A DNA stretch of 64,000 nucleotides. Source: Novosphingobium panipatense. Lineage in GTDB: Bacteria; Pseudomonadota; Alphaproteobacteria; Sphingomonadales; Sphingomonadaceae. The stretch spans positions 124,001 to 188,000 of the forward strand of contig NZ_MSQB01000004.1 of assembly GCF_002149965.1 (NCBI RefSeq), written 5' to 3'. The notes below the pieces were generated by a model, which ran no database searches, was not told where the DNA came from, and was given only the letters and a program-made list of their open reading frames with translations. Both the position numbers and the translations under genes were made by a program. This document shows positions 45,300 to 53,722 of the stretch, piece after piece (within the stretch, counting starts at the first letter, position 1; each line of letters begins with the position of its first letter).

Positions 45300-46681
45300 C
45301 GCGCGCCTTCGCTCCAGAGGATGACGCGCAAGGTCTGGAGGATGATCAGCAGGTCGAGGAAAGGCGTATAGTTCTTGGCGTAGTAGAGGTCGAACTCCAG
45401 CTTGTGCCGGGAATCCTCGATCGAGGCGCCGTATGGGTAATTGATCTGCGCCCAGCCAGTAATCCCCGGCTTCACCATGTGCCGTTCGGCGTAGTAGCGC
45501 AGTTGCTCTTCCAATTCGGCCACGAACTGCGGGCGCTCGGGCCTTGGGCCGACGAAGCTCATCTCGCCCTTGAGCACGCTCCAGGCCTGGGGCAATTCGT
45601 CGATACGCACCTTGCGAATGAAACGGCCGACGCGGGTGACGCGCGGATCGTCCTTGGCCGCCCACTGCGCACCGGCGACTTCCGCATCCGTACGCATGGA
45701 GCGCAGCTTGATGACGTCGAAGTTCTCGCCGAACAGCCCAACGCGCTGCTGCCGATAGAAGGCCGGCCCACGGCTGTCGATCTTCACCAGAAGCGCGAAG
45801 AGCAGGATGATCGGGCCGGTCAGGCAGAGAACCAGAGCACTCGCAACAATGTCGAACAAGCGCTTGATAACGCTTGATATCATCCTACCGGACGAGAACC
45901 CGTCGGAAAAGATCAGCCAGCTCGGGTTCACAGTGTCGAGATCGATCCGCCCGGTTTCGCGTTCGAGAAAGCTGGAGAATTCATTGACGTGAACGCCGGT
46001 GGTCTTGATCCGCAGCAGGTCCTTGAGCGGCAGCGCATTGCGCCGTTCTTCCAGTGCGAGGACGACTTCGGTAACGCCCAGGTTGTCAACATAGCGGGTC
46101 AGGTTATGAATCGCGCCGCGCGAGATCGATTCCTCGATCGTGGGCGTACCCTCTCCCATGCAGACGTATCCGACGATGACGAAGCCGCTTTCCGGCCGCT
46201 CCGCCAGATCGCGTAGGCGACCCGCGCGCGCACCGGCGCCGAGCACCAGCACGCGGCGGCGGAACGCTGAAGTGCCGAGGAATGCGCCCAGGATCAGGCG
46301 ATTGGCTACCAGCAGGACGATCGCGAAAGCCATGGCGTAGGCCAGGGTCGAGCGCCAGAAATTCTGCGCCGCGAACAGGAAATCGACGAAAGCCAGCGCG
46401 ATGACGCCAAGCGAGATCGCCACGAGCAATCTGGCCGCCGCGAAGCGCATGGAGCGCAGTGCCTCGGCGCCGTAGACACCGACTGCCACCATCGACAGCG
46501 ACAGCACGACCGCGAAACCGGCGTGAAGGCCGATCCGGTCGCCCGGATCGCCCATGGCCATGCCGATCTGCCCGGCTCGCAAACGCCACGAGAATTCATT
46601 CGCCGCCAGCAGCAGCAGAATGTCCACCAGCCACAGCAGAGCCACCGCATGGGGGATGTAGTGTTTGAAAAGGCGAATCAT
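45296..46681 (-). CDS. Polyprenyl-phosphate sugar-1-phosphate transferase (PEP-CTERM/EPS type)
   Basis: A 461-residue priming transferase that loads the first sugar phosphate on undecaprenyl phosphate for exopolysaccharide synthesis. It has four N-terminal TM segments, a CoA-binding/Rossmann-like part (VLVLGAGARAGRLRDLAE), a fifth TM (LFDIVASALVLCLTGPIILL, core shown) and the WbaP/PglC-like catalytic end: DSRGPAFYRQQRVG, KLRSMRTDAE and MSFVGPRPERPQF, then KPGITGWAQI. It is the first gene of the transferase-prsK-prsR operon. No other EPS or exosortase gene lies in the window. Confidence 0.9.
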   Translation of the reverse strand: MIRLFKHYIPHAVALLWLVDILLLLAANEFSWRLRAGQIGMAMGDPGDRIGLHAGFAVVLSLSMVAVGVYGAEALRSMRFAAARLLVAISLGVIALAFVDFLFAAQNFWRSTLAYAMAFAIVLLVANRLILGAFLGTSAFRRRVLVLGAGARAGRLRDLAERPESGFVIVGYVCMGEGTPTIEESISRGAIHNLTRYVDNLGVTEVVLALEERRNALPLKDLLRIKTTGVHVNEFSSFLERETGRIDLDTVNPSWLIFSDGFSSGRMISSVIKRLFDIVASALVLCLTGPIILLFALLVKIDSRGPAFYRQQRVGLFGENFDVIKLRSMRTDAEVAGAQWAAKDDPRVTRVGRFIRKVRIDELPQAWSVLKGEMSFVGPRPERPQFVAELEEQLRYYAERHMVKPGITGWAQINYPYGASIEDSRHKLEFDLYYAKNYTPFLDLLIILQTLRVILWSEGAR

Positions 46682-46862
46682 CGTCGCGGGGCGCCATATT
46701 CCGAGCCGATACCGGCAATGACCCCGATTCTAGGAGCAAGGCGTAAACTGTCGGTGAATCTGACAATTGCCGGACTGCCGCTATCCACGCGGCGTCGGGT
46801 CCATGCACGGAAATCCGTCACGCGATGTCGGCCGCGTTTACAGGGCAAACCTCTCACCCCCT

Positions 46863-48212
46863 TCACTTGCGCGGCATGAGCCTCAGGGCGGTCAGGGTCA
46901 GGGCCTCGCTGCCGGACGCGATCACCTTGTCGGCCTGGGGCGCCCAGAACGGGCTGTGGAGCGAGGGAAGCGGCGGGCCGCCCGCCTTCGCCGCCGCCAG
47001 CTTCTGCGGGTCGGCCCCGCCGACCCAGAAGATCACCGACTTGATGTGATCCTCGTCCGCCCGGCGAAACTCGCCGAAATCCTCGCCGCCCATGACGGAG
47101 GGCGTGATCACCACATTGGCCTCGCCCATTCTGGTCTTGAGGTCGGCCACGGCTTCCTGGGTGAACTCGGGCGAGTTCCAGGTGGCACGGGTATAGGGAT
47201 CCTTGACGCTGACGTCCGGCATCAGGTTGTCGGGCAGCCCGGAGGCGATCGCCTCGCCCCGGGCGATACGTTTGATGCCGTCCAGCAGATGGGCGCGGGT
47301 TTCGTCGGAGTAGCTGCGGACCGTCAGTTCCAGTTTGGCCTGATCGGAAATGATGTTGTGCTTGGCGCCTGCATGGAACGAGCCCACCGTCACTACCGCC
47401 GGGTCGAGGGGGCTGGTCTCCCGGCTGACCAGTGTCTGCAGTTTCATCACGATGGCGCTGGCCAGGACGATCGGGTCCTTGGTCGCCTGCGGATAGGCGC
47501 CGTGGCCGCCCAGTCCCTTGACGAGGATATCGACGCTGTCGACATTGGCGAGCGCCCAGCCTACGGCCGCCCCCACCTGACCGGCGGGAAGATCGGCGGA
47601 ATCGTGGAACGCCAGCGTATAGTCGGGCTTGGGAAAGCGCTGGTAGAGCCCGTCCTTCAGCATGCTGACCGCACCGGTACCGACTTCCTCGGCAGGCTGG
47701 CCGATCATGACCAGTGTGCCGGACCATTCCGACTTCCTTTTGGCCATGAGCCGCGCCGTCTCGATCCACGCGGTCATGTGCGTGTCGTGCCCGCAGGCAT
47801 GCATGATCCGGCTCTCGACCCCGGCCGTGGAGGTGCCCCGCTTCTTCGAGGCGAAAGCCAGACCCGTCTGCTCGACGACGGGCAGACCGTCCATGTCCGC
47901 CCGGATCAGGACGGTCGGCCCCTCGCCGTTTTTCAGCACGGCGACCACGCCGGTCTGGCCGACTTTCTCGGTCACGGTAAATCCTGCCTCGCGCGCGGCC
48001 TTGGCCATGATGCCCGCGCTTCGCACTTCCTGATAGCTCAGTTCGGGATTGGCATGGAGGTCCTGGTAGATCGTCATCAGGCCCGGAAGGTCGCGGGCGA
48101 TGCTGTCCGTCACCGCCTCTGCCCGGACCGGAACGGATGTTGCGGCAAGCCCCAGGGCAGCGAGGCCAAGGGCGGCGAGAGCCGGAGTGGACCGGACCGG
48201 GAGCGCGTTCAT
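46863..48212 (-). CDS. Secreted M20 family amidohydrolase/peptidase
   Basis: A 449-residue zinc hydrolase related to hippurate and N-acyl-amino-acid hydrolases. A signal peptide covers about 1-31 (LAALGLAALGLAATSVPVRA). Metal and catalytic residues are visible in MHACGHDTHMTAW (C140, H142, D143, H145) and GQPAEEVGTGA (general-base Glu), with the dimerisation domain from GLGGHGAYPQ and the late MGGEDFGEF motif. It probably acts in the periplasm on acylated amino acids or peptides. ATG 48212 starts at the signal peptide. Confidence 0.88.
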   Translation of the reverse strand: MNALPVRSTPALAALGLAALGLAATSVPVRAEAVTDSIARDLPGLMTIYQDLHANPELSYQEVRSAGIMAKAAREAGFTVTEKVGQTGVVAVLKNGEGPTVLIRADMDGLPVVEQTGLAFASKKRGTSTAGVESRIMHACGHDTHMTAWIETARLMAKRKSEWSGTLVMIGQPAEEVGTGAVSMLKDGLYQRFPKPDYTLAFHDSADLPAGQVGAAVGWALANVDSVDILVKGLGGHGAYPQATKDPIVLASAIVMKLQTLVSRETSPLDPAVVTVGSFHAGAKHNIISDQAKLELTVRSYSDETRAHLLDGIKRIARGEAIASGLPDNLMPDVSVKDPYTRATWNSPEFTQEAVADLKTRMGEANVVITPSVMGGEDFGEFRRADEDHIKSVIFWVGGADPQKLAAAKAGGPPLPSLHSPFWAPQADKVIASGSEALTLTALRLMPRK

Positions 48213-48287
48213 GCGCGGAAGACTATGGCGGCTCCGGCCGTCCCGCAAGAGAGATCCGCAACAAGGATCTCCCGTCATCTCCTGCAC

Positions 48288-50003
48288 TTATTGCCCCAGC
48301 AGCCCCTGAGTCTCCAGCGGCTCCGTGGCGAAGGAGGGAAAGCGCAGTTCCCGGACGACCTGCCGCCGGTCCTTCGGTATCCCCGGATAGGCCTTCGCGG
48401 CGGCTTCGAGCACGCCGCGCGCCTCGCTCACCTGCCGGTCCTGCGCCAGGGCCGCCGCCAGCAGATAGCGCGACATCAGACCGCCGTCCTCCGCGCCTAG
48501 ACGGCCATAGCGAAGGGCCTGAGCCGCATCCTTGCGGTAGAGGGCATCGAGCGCCAGCCCCGACCAGTACCATGCAGGGTGTCCCGGATTGAGCGCAATG
48601 GCCTTGCGCGCCAGCGTCGGCGCCACCTCGTGCTCGCCAAGCGCGGCCAGTATCCGCCCGGCATTGGCAAGGACCTCCGAATGATTGGGGCTGATTTCAA
48701 GCGCCTTGCCGATCGCCTCGCGCGCCGCTTCGTCCTCTCCGTGCCGGTAGAGCGCTATTGCCAGATACTGATAGGCCACCGCATTGGTTGCATTGGCGGC
48801 CACCGCCCGTCTCGCGGCTTCGAGTGCCTCGGGCGAATCGCCTATGCCCCGCGCCTGCGCCTGATAGGCATGGATCCAGGAAAGCAGCGCCCAGGCATTG
48901 GAATAGTTGGGCTTGTCGTAGACCGCCCGCTCCAGGCATTCCTTCACTTGCCCAAGCTGCCCCTCCCTACGGGACCGCATGAATTCGTAGGCTTCCAATT
49001 CGCAGAAATAGCGCTCCATCCCGAGATCGCGGTGATTTTCGAGGTCCTCCCGCATGGTCTCGTGAATGACGCCGTAGGGTTGGCCGAGACGCGATGCCAC
49101 GCCCAGCGCGATCTTGGACTGCACCTTGAGGATCTGCGCCGGATCGTAGTCGATCGGCGCGCTGCGGCCGGACCAGACGACGACACCGCCCGGCATGCGC
49201 ACGAGGCTGGAATTGATCCTGAGCACGCCCTCGGAACCGTCGATCGTGCCTTGCAGCACGAAAGTCGGTGCAACGCTCTTGCGTGCGCGCTCCGCTCGGA
49301 CATGCTCGGTTCCCTGAGGGGCCAGCGCCAGAACGGCGAGATTGGGCAATTGCGACAGGTAATTGATCAGATCGAACTGCAACCCGTCGCGCACGCGCGC
49401 GATCGCCGGACCTTCTCCCGCCAGTCTGTAGGGCGCGACGTATACAACCGGGCCATCCGGCATCTCTCCGGCCCGCACCAGAACGCCGTCGCTCTCGCTG
49501 CCCGGCCAGTAGATGATCAGCAGGGACGCGACGAGCGCCAGAGCCGCAAGCAATCCCCAAGAGCGCCGCCGCAGACTGAGCGCGCTGGAAGAGCGAACGA
49601 TATCCTCGCCCTGCGCAGGGGGTGCTTCGGTCGGACTTGCGCCTTCCTCCGGCACAGGCAAGACGGGCGCCGGTTCGCGCTCCAGCATGGGCGCATAGGA
49701 CCCACGCGGCACGACGATGCGATAGGGATCCCCTGCCCCCTCGCCCGCATAGTACTCTCCTAGAGCCCGGCGCAGGCGCGTCATCTGCACGCGCACGATC
49801 GAATCCGACGATGCGTCGAAATCCTCATCCCGGCCGAAGACATCCAGCGCGATCGGATAGCCCTTCAGCCGATCGCCGTGACCGGAGAGCTTTTGATCGA
49901 CAAGATAGGACAGAAGTTCCGCCAGTTTTGGCGAAGACTGGAAAGTAGAGGCGGCGACGACGCGCGAGAGGGCGTCGCGATATTCGTCGGCGGTGGGTTC
50001 CAT
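48288..50003 (-). CDS. Membrane-bound winged-helix regulator with TPR domain
   Basis: A 571-residue protein. Residues 1-105 form a DNA-binding domain like those of CadC/TolB-associated regulators: SSPKLAELLSYLVDQKL, GYPIALDVFGRDEDF, DSIVRVQMTRLRRALGEYY and PRGSYAPML. A single TM follows (149-167), then a TolB-like N-terminal segment, and from about 350 a series of TPR repeats (AWALLSWIHAYQAQ, AVAYQYLAIALYRHGEDEA, LANAGRILAALGEHE, WYWSGLALDALYRKD). It may read periplasmic or metabolic state and act on nearby DNA. It lies 75 bases upstream of the M20 gene, same strand. Confidence 0.82.
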   Translation of the reverse strand: MEPTADEYRDALSRVVAASTFQSSPKLAELLSYLVDQKLSGHGDRLKGYPIALDVFGRDEDFDASSDSIVRVQMTRLRRALGEYYAGEGAGDPYRIVVPRGSYAPMLEREPAPVLPVPEEGASPTEAPPAQGEDIVRSSSALSLRRRSWGLLAALALVASLLIIYWPGSESDGVLVRAGEMPDGPVVYVAPYRLAGEGPAIARVRDGLQFDLINYLSQLPNLAVLALAPQGTEHVRAERARKSVAPTFVLQGTIDGSEGVLRINSSLVRMPGGVVVWSGRSAPIDYDPAQILKVQSKIALGVASRLGQPYGVIHETMREDLENHRDLGMERYFCELEAYEFMRSRREGQLGQVKECLERAVYDKPNYSNAWALLSWIHAYQAQARGIGDSPEALEAARRAVAANATNAVAYQYLAIALYRHGEDEAAREAIGKALEISPNHSEVLANAGRILAALGEHEVAPTLARKAIALNPGHPAWYWSGLALDALYRKDAAQALRYGRLGAEDGGLMSRYLLAAALAQDRQVSEARGVLEAAAKAYPGIPKDRRQVVRELRFPSFATEPLETQGLLGQ

Positions 50004-50008
50004 GTCGT

Positions 50009-50039
50009 CCCCCTCCAGAACTGAATAGTCTGGAGGGGG
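50009..50039 (-). promoter_or_regulatory. Hairpin sequestering the Shine-Dalgarno of the TPR regulator
   Basis: In the transcript, a perfect 11-bp inverted repeat (50039-50029 with 50019-50009) closes a nine-base loop. The 3' arm contains GGAGG, whose last base lies 8 bases before the ATG at 50003, i.e. it is the Shine-Dalgarno sequence. The 5' arm is a complete anti-SD. The hairpin could also be an operator in DNA. Confidence 0.65.
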
Positions 50040-50043
50040 CTAT

Positions 50044-50501
50044 TTGGCAAACGCGCTTCTTGTTGCGACCCGAAGCGGCTCTCCAAAACTCTATTCGGCG
50101 CTCCAGACCCGCTGCCCGCCGCATGGCTGGCGGAAGCGGCGCGGTCGGGAACTGCTGGAAGCACGCCGGCGATCCACGCCGCCGGTGTCCCGGAACCTCG
50201 CTTCCTCGACTCGGAACGGGCTTCCAGCAGACCTCGAGGTCATCACATCCCAATGAGGGATCGGTCCCAAAGGGACCATGGCCCGAAGGGATGAAGACAT
50301 GCCACCGCGAAGACGCGATGGGATTTCAAGGATGTTACCAATGTAGAAAAATTGCCCGGCGAATCATGCGTGTTTAACTGTTAAATTCCGCTCATTTCCG
50401 GGCGATCGGCTCTACGGAGACCGCGTCACAGCTCTGTTCGTTCACTATTGAACATATGTGAGATCCTGCGATCCGCCGCCGACGCGTGGAACCCGAACGC
50501 G
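50044..50501. other. Noncoding stretch upstream of the TPR regulator
   Basis: No convincing gene, tRNA or repeat is seen. AT content rises between about 50330 and 50460, which may hold the promoter of the leftward regulator. Short open frames here have no RBS and basic, low-complexity translations. Confidence 0.4.
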
Positions 50502-50535
50502 AAAAAGCCGCGAAACCCGGTGCGGGTTCGCGGCT
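50502..50535 (-). terminator. Terminator downstream of tRNA-Leu
   Basis: Arms 50506-50518 and 50524-50535 (AGCCGCGAA-type stem) are followed on the minus strand by TTTTTC. It ends the efp-suhB-tRNA-Leu transcript. Confidence 0.8.
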
Positions 50536-50542
50536 CTTCGTA

Positions 50543-50626
50543 TGGTGCCCCTGGCCCGACTCGAACGGGCACGCCTTGCGACAAACGATTTTGAGTCGTT
50601 CGCGTCTACCATTCCGCCACAGGGGC
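50543..50626 (-). tRNA. tRNA-Leu (CAA)
   Basis: An 84-base cloverleaf with encoded CCA and a long class II variable arm. Acceptor arms GCCCCTG and CAGGGGC pair fully. The anticodon stem AACGA/TCGTT closes loop CTCAAAA, anticodon CAA. The GTTCGAGTC T-loop is normal. Confidence 0.97.
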
Positions 50627-50704
50627 ACTCACGTGCTGCCTTCCCGTCATCGACGGAAGGGCATCGGCGCGGGTGACTTAGCCGCGCCTTGGCTTCGGCT
50701 CAAG

Positions 50705-51520
50705 TCACTTGAGCGCGTTTGCCAGAATCTTGTGGAGACGCGAATGCAGTGTATCGTTGCCCGCCAGGATTTCCTTGTCGTGGAACGGCTGCGAACGGCC
50801 CTTCCAGTCGGACACGAAGCCACCGGCCTCACGCACCAGCAGGCAGCCCGCTGCCGTATCCCAGGGCTTGAGATCGGCTTCCCAGAAGCCCTCGTAACGG
50901 CCCGAAGCAACCCAGGCCAGGTCGAGCGCAGCCGAGCCGAAACGGCGGATACCCGCGACCTGCGGCGCCAGCGCGTGATAGATCCTGGTCCACTCGCCCG
51001 CATCGCCGTGACCGGCGAAAGGAATGCCGGTGGCGATCACGCTCTCGTCGAGGTGGCGGCGCGAGGACACGCGCAGGCGCTTGTCCTGAAGCCAGGCGCC
51101 GCGGCTCTTCTCGGCCCAGTAGCTTTCGTCGGTGACCGGGTTGTAGATCAGCCCGGCGGTGACTTCGCCCCAGCCCTTGCCGTCCAGACGCGGCTCCTGC
51201 ACGGCGATCGAGATCGCGAAGTGCGGAATGCCGTGCAGGAAGTTGGTCGTGCCGTCGAGCGGATCGACGATGAAGCGCGGCTTGTCGGGATCGCCCTCGA
51301 TCTCGCCGGCTTCCTCGAAGAGGTAGCCCCATTCAGGACGCGCCGCGCGCAGCTCGTCCCAGATGGTGCGTTCCGAAGCCTGGTCCGCCTTGGAGACGAA
51401 ATCCGCCGGTCCCTTGCGCGAGACCTGGAGGTGCTCGATTTCGCCGAAGTCGCGGCGCAGGCGGCTACCCGCCTTGCGGGCGGCCTTTTCCATGACGCGA
51501 ATGAGACCGGAGATGGCCAT
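50705..51520 (-). CDS. suhB: Inositol monophosphatase family protein
   Basis: A 271-residue Mg-dependent phosphatase of the IMPase/SuhB family. Metal ligands lie in the EE pair (E69-E70), DPLDGTTNFLHG (D86, D89) and DLKPWDTAAGCLLVREAGG. It may hydrolyse inositol phosphate or related sugar phosphates, or act as SuhB in rRNA transcription; sequence alone does not decide. It follows the 139-residue secreted protein after 43 bases and is probably part of the efp transcript. Confidence 0.9.
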   Translation of the reverse strand: MAISGLIRVMEKAARKAGSRLRRDFGEIEHLQVSRKGPADFVSKADQASERTIWDELRAARPEWGYLFEEAGEIEGDPDKPRFIVDPLDGTTNFLHGIPHFAISIAVQEPRLDGKGWGEVTAGLIYNPVTDESYWAEKSRGAWLQDKRLRVSSRRHLDESVIATGIPFAGHGDAGEWTRIYHALAPQVAGIRRFGSAALDLAWVASGRYEGFWEADLKPWDTAAGCLLVREAGGFVSDWKGRSQPFHDKEILAGNDTLHSRLHKILANALK

Positions 51521-51563
51521 AAAACTTACCTTGTCCTTCGAGTACCGGCCGCAGCCGGTCTGA

Positions 51564-51983
51564 TTATCGGCCCTGCGGCGCGGGTTGCGCGGCGGCGGCG
51601 GGCTTGTAACCGCAGATCGCCACCATGGCGCTCAGCAGTTCGCTGGGGTTCTCGCGATGGATCTTGCCGGGGTTCTCGGCAATCACCTTGTCCATCGAAT
51701 CGCTGATCTTCTGGAGCGAGTTGGTGTAGATGCAGCCGACCAGTGCCCCCTTGGCGGGAGGCTCGACCTTGTCGGACTGCAGACCGCTGATCAGCACCTT
51801 CAGATAGAGCATCGCGCGCTCCACTTCCGGTGAAGGCGCATGCGCGCCCGCGGCGGGTGCGGCTGCGGTCTTTGCCGGCGCCGCAGCCTTGGCCGGCGCC
51901 TTCTTCGGCGCGGCGGCCTGAGCCGGAGCGGCAAGCCCTGCCACCAGGGCAACCGCGGCGATGAAAGACGCCTTGCCCCGCAT
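51564..51983 (-). CDS. Small secreted protein with Ala/Lys/Pro linker, unknown
   Basis: A 139-residue protein with a signal peptide (cleavage near residue 24, PAQAAAPK), a low-complexity AAPKKAPAKAAAPAKTAAA linker to about residue 50, and a small helical domain with two cysteines (VGCIYTNS and AICGYKP) that could form a disulfide in the periplasm. Its ATG overlaps the efp stop by one base (TGATG). No family is recognised. Confidence 0.7.
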   Translation of the reverse strand: MRGKASFIAAVALVAGLAAPAQAAAPKKAPAKAAAPAKTAAAPAAGAHAPSPEVERAMLYLKVLISGLQSDKVEPPAKGALVGCIYTNSLQKISDSMDKVIAENPGKIHRENPSELLSAMVAICGYKPAAAAQPAPQGR

Positions 51984-52546
51984 CAGTCGGCCTTCCTGAC
52001 GTAAGCCTTCTCGTAAACGTCGACGACGATGCGCGTGCCGCTTTCGATGTGCGGCGGAACCATCACGCGCACGCCGTTGTCGAGCACGGCAGGCTTGTAG
52101 CTGGAGGAAGCGGTCTGGCCCTTCACCACGGCATCGGCTTCGACGATCGTGGCTTCGACCTGCTCGGGCAGCTGCACCGAGATCGGGCGCTCTTCCCAGA
52201 GTTCGAGCAGCACCTGCATGCCGTCCTGAAGGAAGGCAGCCGCATCGCCCAGAAGGTCGGCGGGAAGCTGGATCTGCTCGTAAGTCTCGATGTCCATGAA
52301 CACCAGCTGGTCGCCTTCGACGTAGAGGAACTGGAAGTCCTTGGTGTCGAGGCGGACCTTTTCGACGGTGTCGGCGCTGCGGAAGCGAACGTTGGTCTTG
52401 CGGCCGTCGATGAGGTTCTTCATCTCGACCTGCATGAAGGCGCCGCCCTTGCCCGGCTGGGTGTGCTGCGTCTTGGCAACTTTCCAGATGCCCTTTTCGT
52501 ATTCGAGAATGTTGCCGGGACGAATGTCGACGCCGCTGATCTTCAT
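51983..52546 (-). CDS. efp: Elongation factor P
   Basis: A 187-residue EF-P, which relieves ribosome stalling at polyproline. The KOW-like N-domain ends in the modification loop TQPGKGGAF, with K33 at the site lysylated by EpmA in E. coli; C-terminal OB domains end [18 protein letters not shown] (core). No epmA/epmB is in the window. ATG 52546 gives the usual [11 protein letters not shown] start; an in-frame ATG at 52591 is unlikely. It heads the efp-secreted protein-suhB-tRNA unit and is divergent from the next gene. Confidence 0.96.
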   Translation of the reverse strand: MKISGVDIRPGNILEYEKGIWKVAKTQHTQPGKGGAFMQVEMKNLIDGRKTNVRFRSADTVEKVRLDTKDFQFLYVEGDQLVFMDIETYEQIQLPADLLGDAAAFLQDGMQVLLELWEERPISVQLPEQVEATIVEADAVVKGQTASSSYKPAVLDNGVRVMVPPHIESGTRIVVDVYEKAYVRKAD

Positions 52547-52652
52547 GGAATGAACCTTAAGATGGGAAAGAGCCGGTACTACCGAAAGCATGCGCCCTTA
52601 GCCGAGGAGACTGGCTGTGGCAATTGCTTCGCGCCGATGCTAGCGGTCAGTC

Positions 52653-53105
52653 ATGACGCGCGCCCCTCGTAACGCTCCTTTCGCCGCTTTCCTGCTTGCC
52701 CTGGGCCTCGTGGCCGGAAGCGGACCATCCCTGGCGGCCAAGCCCGCTCCTCCGCCTGTTCCGGGCGGCCCGATCGGCACGCTGGACCTCGGGCAGTACA
52801 ATTGCGAACGGGACGGCACGGCCGGTGGTCCGGTCGGCATCCGCCTGCCGCAATACGATTTCCGCGCCGTCACCGGCTCCAACTACAAGACCCCGGACGG
52901 CGTTCGCGGCAGCTACCTGATGACCGGCGACCAGATCATCATGACCGGCGGCGAGCTGAAGGGCACCCGGATGCATCGCACGTCCAAGGGCTTCCTCCGC
53001 CACGTCGGCACGGACGGCCTCGACAACGACATCCGCTGCGTCCTGACCAATGCCGGTCGCGGCCCGCTCGAACCCGAAGACAGCATCAACCAGACCGAAG
53101 AGTGA
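52653..53105 (+). CDS. Secreted protein, unknown function
   Basis: A 150-residue protein with a signal peptide (FAAFLLALGLVAGSGPSLA, cleavage near residue 29). The mature part contains two cysteines (QYNCERDGT, DIRCVLTN), likely disulfide-bonded, and a YKTPDGVRGSYLMTGDQIIMTGG beta segment (quoted core GSYLMTGDQIIMTGG). It is divergent from efp with a 106-base gap. No domain family was recognised. Confidence 0.65.
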   Translation: MTRAPRNAPFAAFLLALGLVAGSGPSLAAKPAPPPVPGGPIGTLDLGQYNCERDGTAGGPVGIRLPQYDFRAVTGSNYKTPDGVRGSYLMTGDQIIMTGGELKGTRMHRTSKGFLRHVGTDGLDNDIRCVLTNAGRGPLEPEDSINQTEE

Positions 53106-53167
53106 TCGCTTGAGCGGTTTGCCCGGCTCCCCGCTAAAGCCTTAGAGCCTAGACGGGGAGGAAGGCC

Positions 53168-53698
53168 ATGACACCGCAGCAGCAGATCGCCATGCAGCAA
53201 CTGATCGACAAGGACGCGATTCGCGACCTCGTCCTGCTCTATTGCCGCGCGATCGACCGGCAGGACATCGAACTGCTGCGCGATCTCTATACGGACGATG
53301 CCACCGACACGCATGGCGACAACTTCGATGGTTCGGCACAGGACTATTGCCGCTTCATCGCCGCCGCCTTTCCCTTCATGCCCTATTCGGGCCACCATGT
53401 TTGCAACCATCTGATCGCGGTGGACGGCGATACGGCGAGCGGCGAAGTCTATGCCCTCGCCTGGCATCTGATCCCGAACCGCGAAGGCGGGCGGGAAGAA
53501 GACTTCATGGCGGTGCGCTATATCGACAATTACCGGCGCTGCGACGACGGCCGCTGGCGTTTCTCGAAGCGCCTGGTGACCTATGATTTCAAGCTGCGCC
53601 GCCCGTTCGACGGCGGCGGCATGCTCGGTCAGGGGCCGCGCGACCCAAGCTATTCGATCTGCGACCAGCGCCTGTTCGCGCGTGGTGCAAGGGGCTGA
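53168..53698 (+). CDS. NTF2/SnoaL-like protein, possible bile-acid dehydratase-type isomerase/hydratase
   Basis: A 176-residue protein with the SnoaL_4/ring-hydroxylating dioxygenase beta-type fold: DKDAIRDLVLLYCRAIDRQD, LYTDDATDTHGDN, YSGHHVCNHLIAVDGDTASGEV (core GHHVCNHLIAVDG) and RWRFSKRLVTYDF. Related proteins act in steroid, bile acid or aromatic catabolism, where a His/Asp pair does acid-base chemistry. GGGGAGGAAG precedes ATG 53168. It is the first member of the catabolic cluster, convergent with the first SDR. Confidence 0.75.
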   Translation: MTPQQQIAMQQLIDKDAIRDLVLLYCRAIDRQDIELLRDLYTDDATDTHGDNFDGSAQDYCRFIAAAFPFMPYSGHHVCNHLIAVDGDTASGEVYALAWHLIPNREGGREEDFMAVRYIDNYRRCDDGRWRFSKRLVTYDFKLRRPFDGGGMLGQGPRDPSYSICDQRLFARGARG

Positions 53699-53722
53699 CC
53701 CCGCGCCACGCGCTTCCGCCGA

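Noticed and set aside
43149-48500. Long rightward frames opposite prsK and the M20 hydrolase
   Set aside because: Antisense shadows; catalytic motifs lie only on the minus strand.
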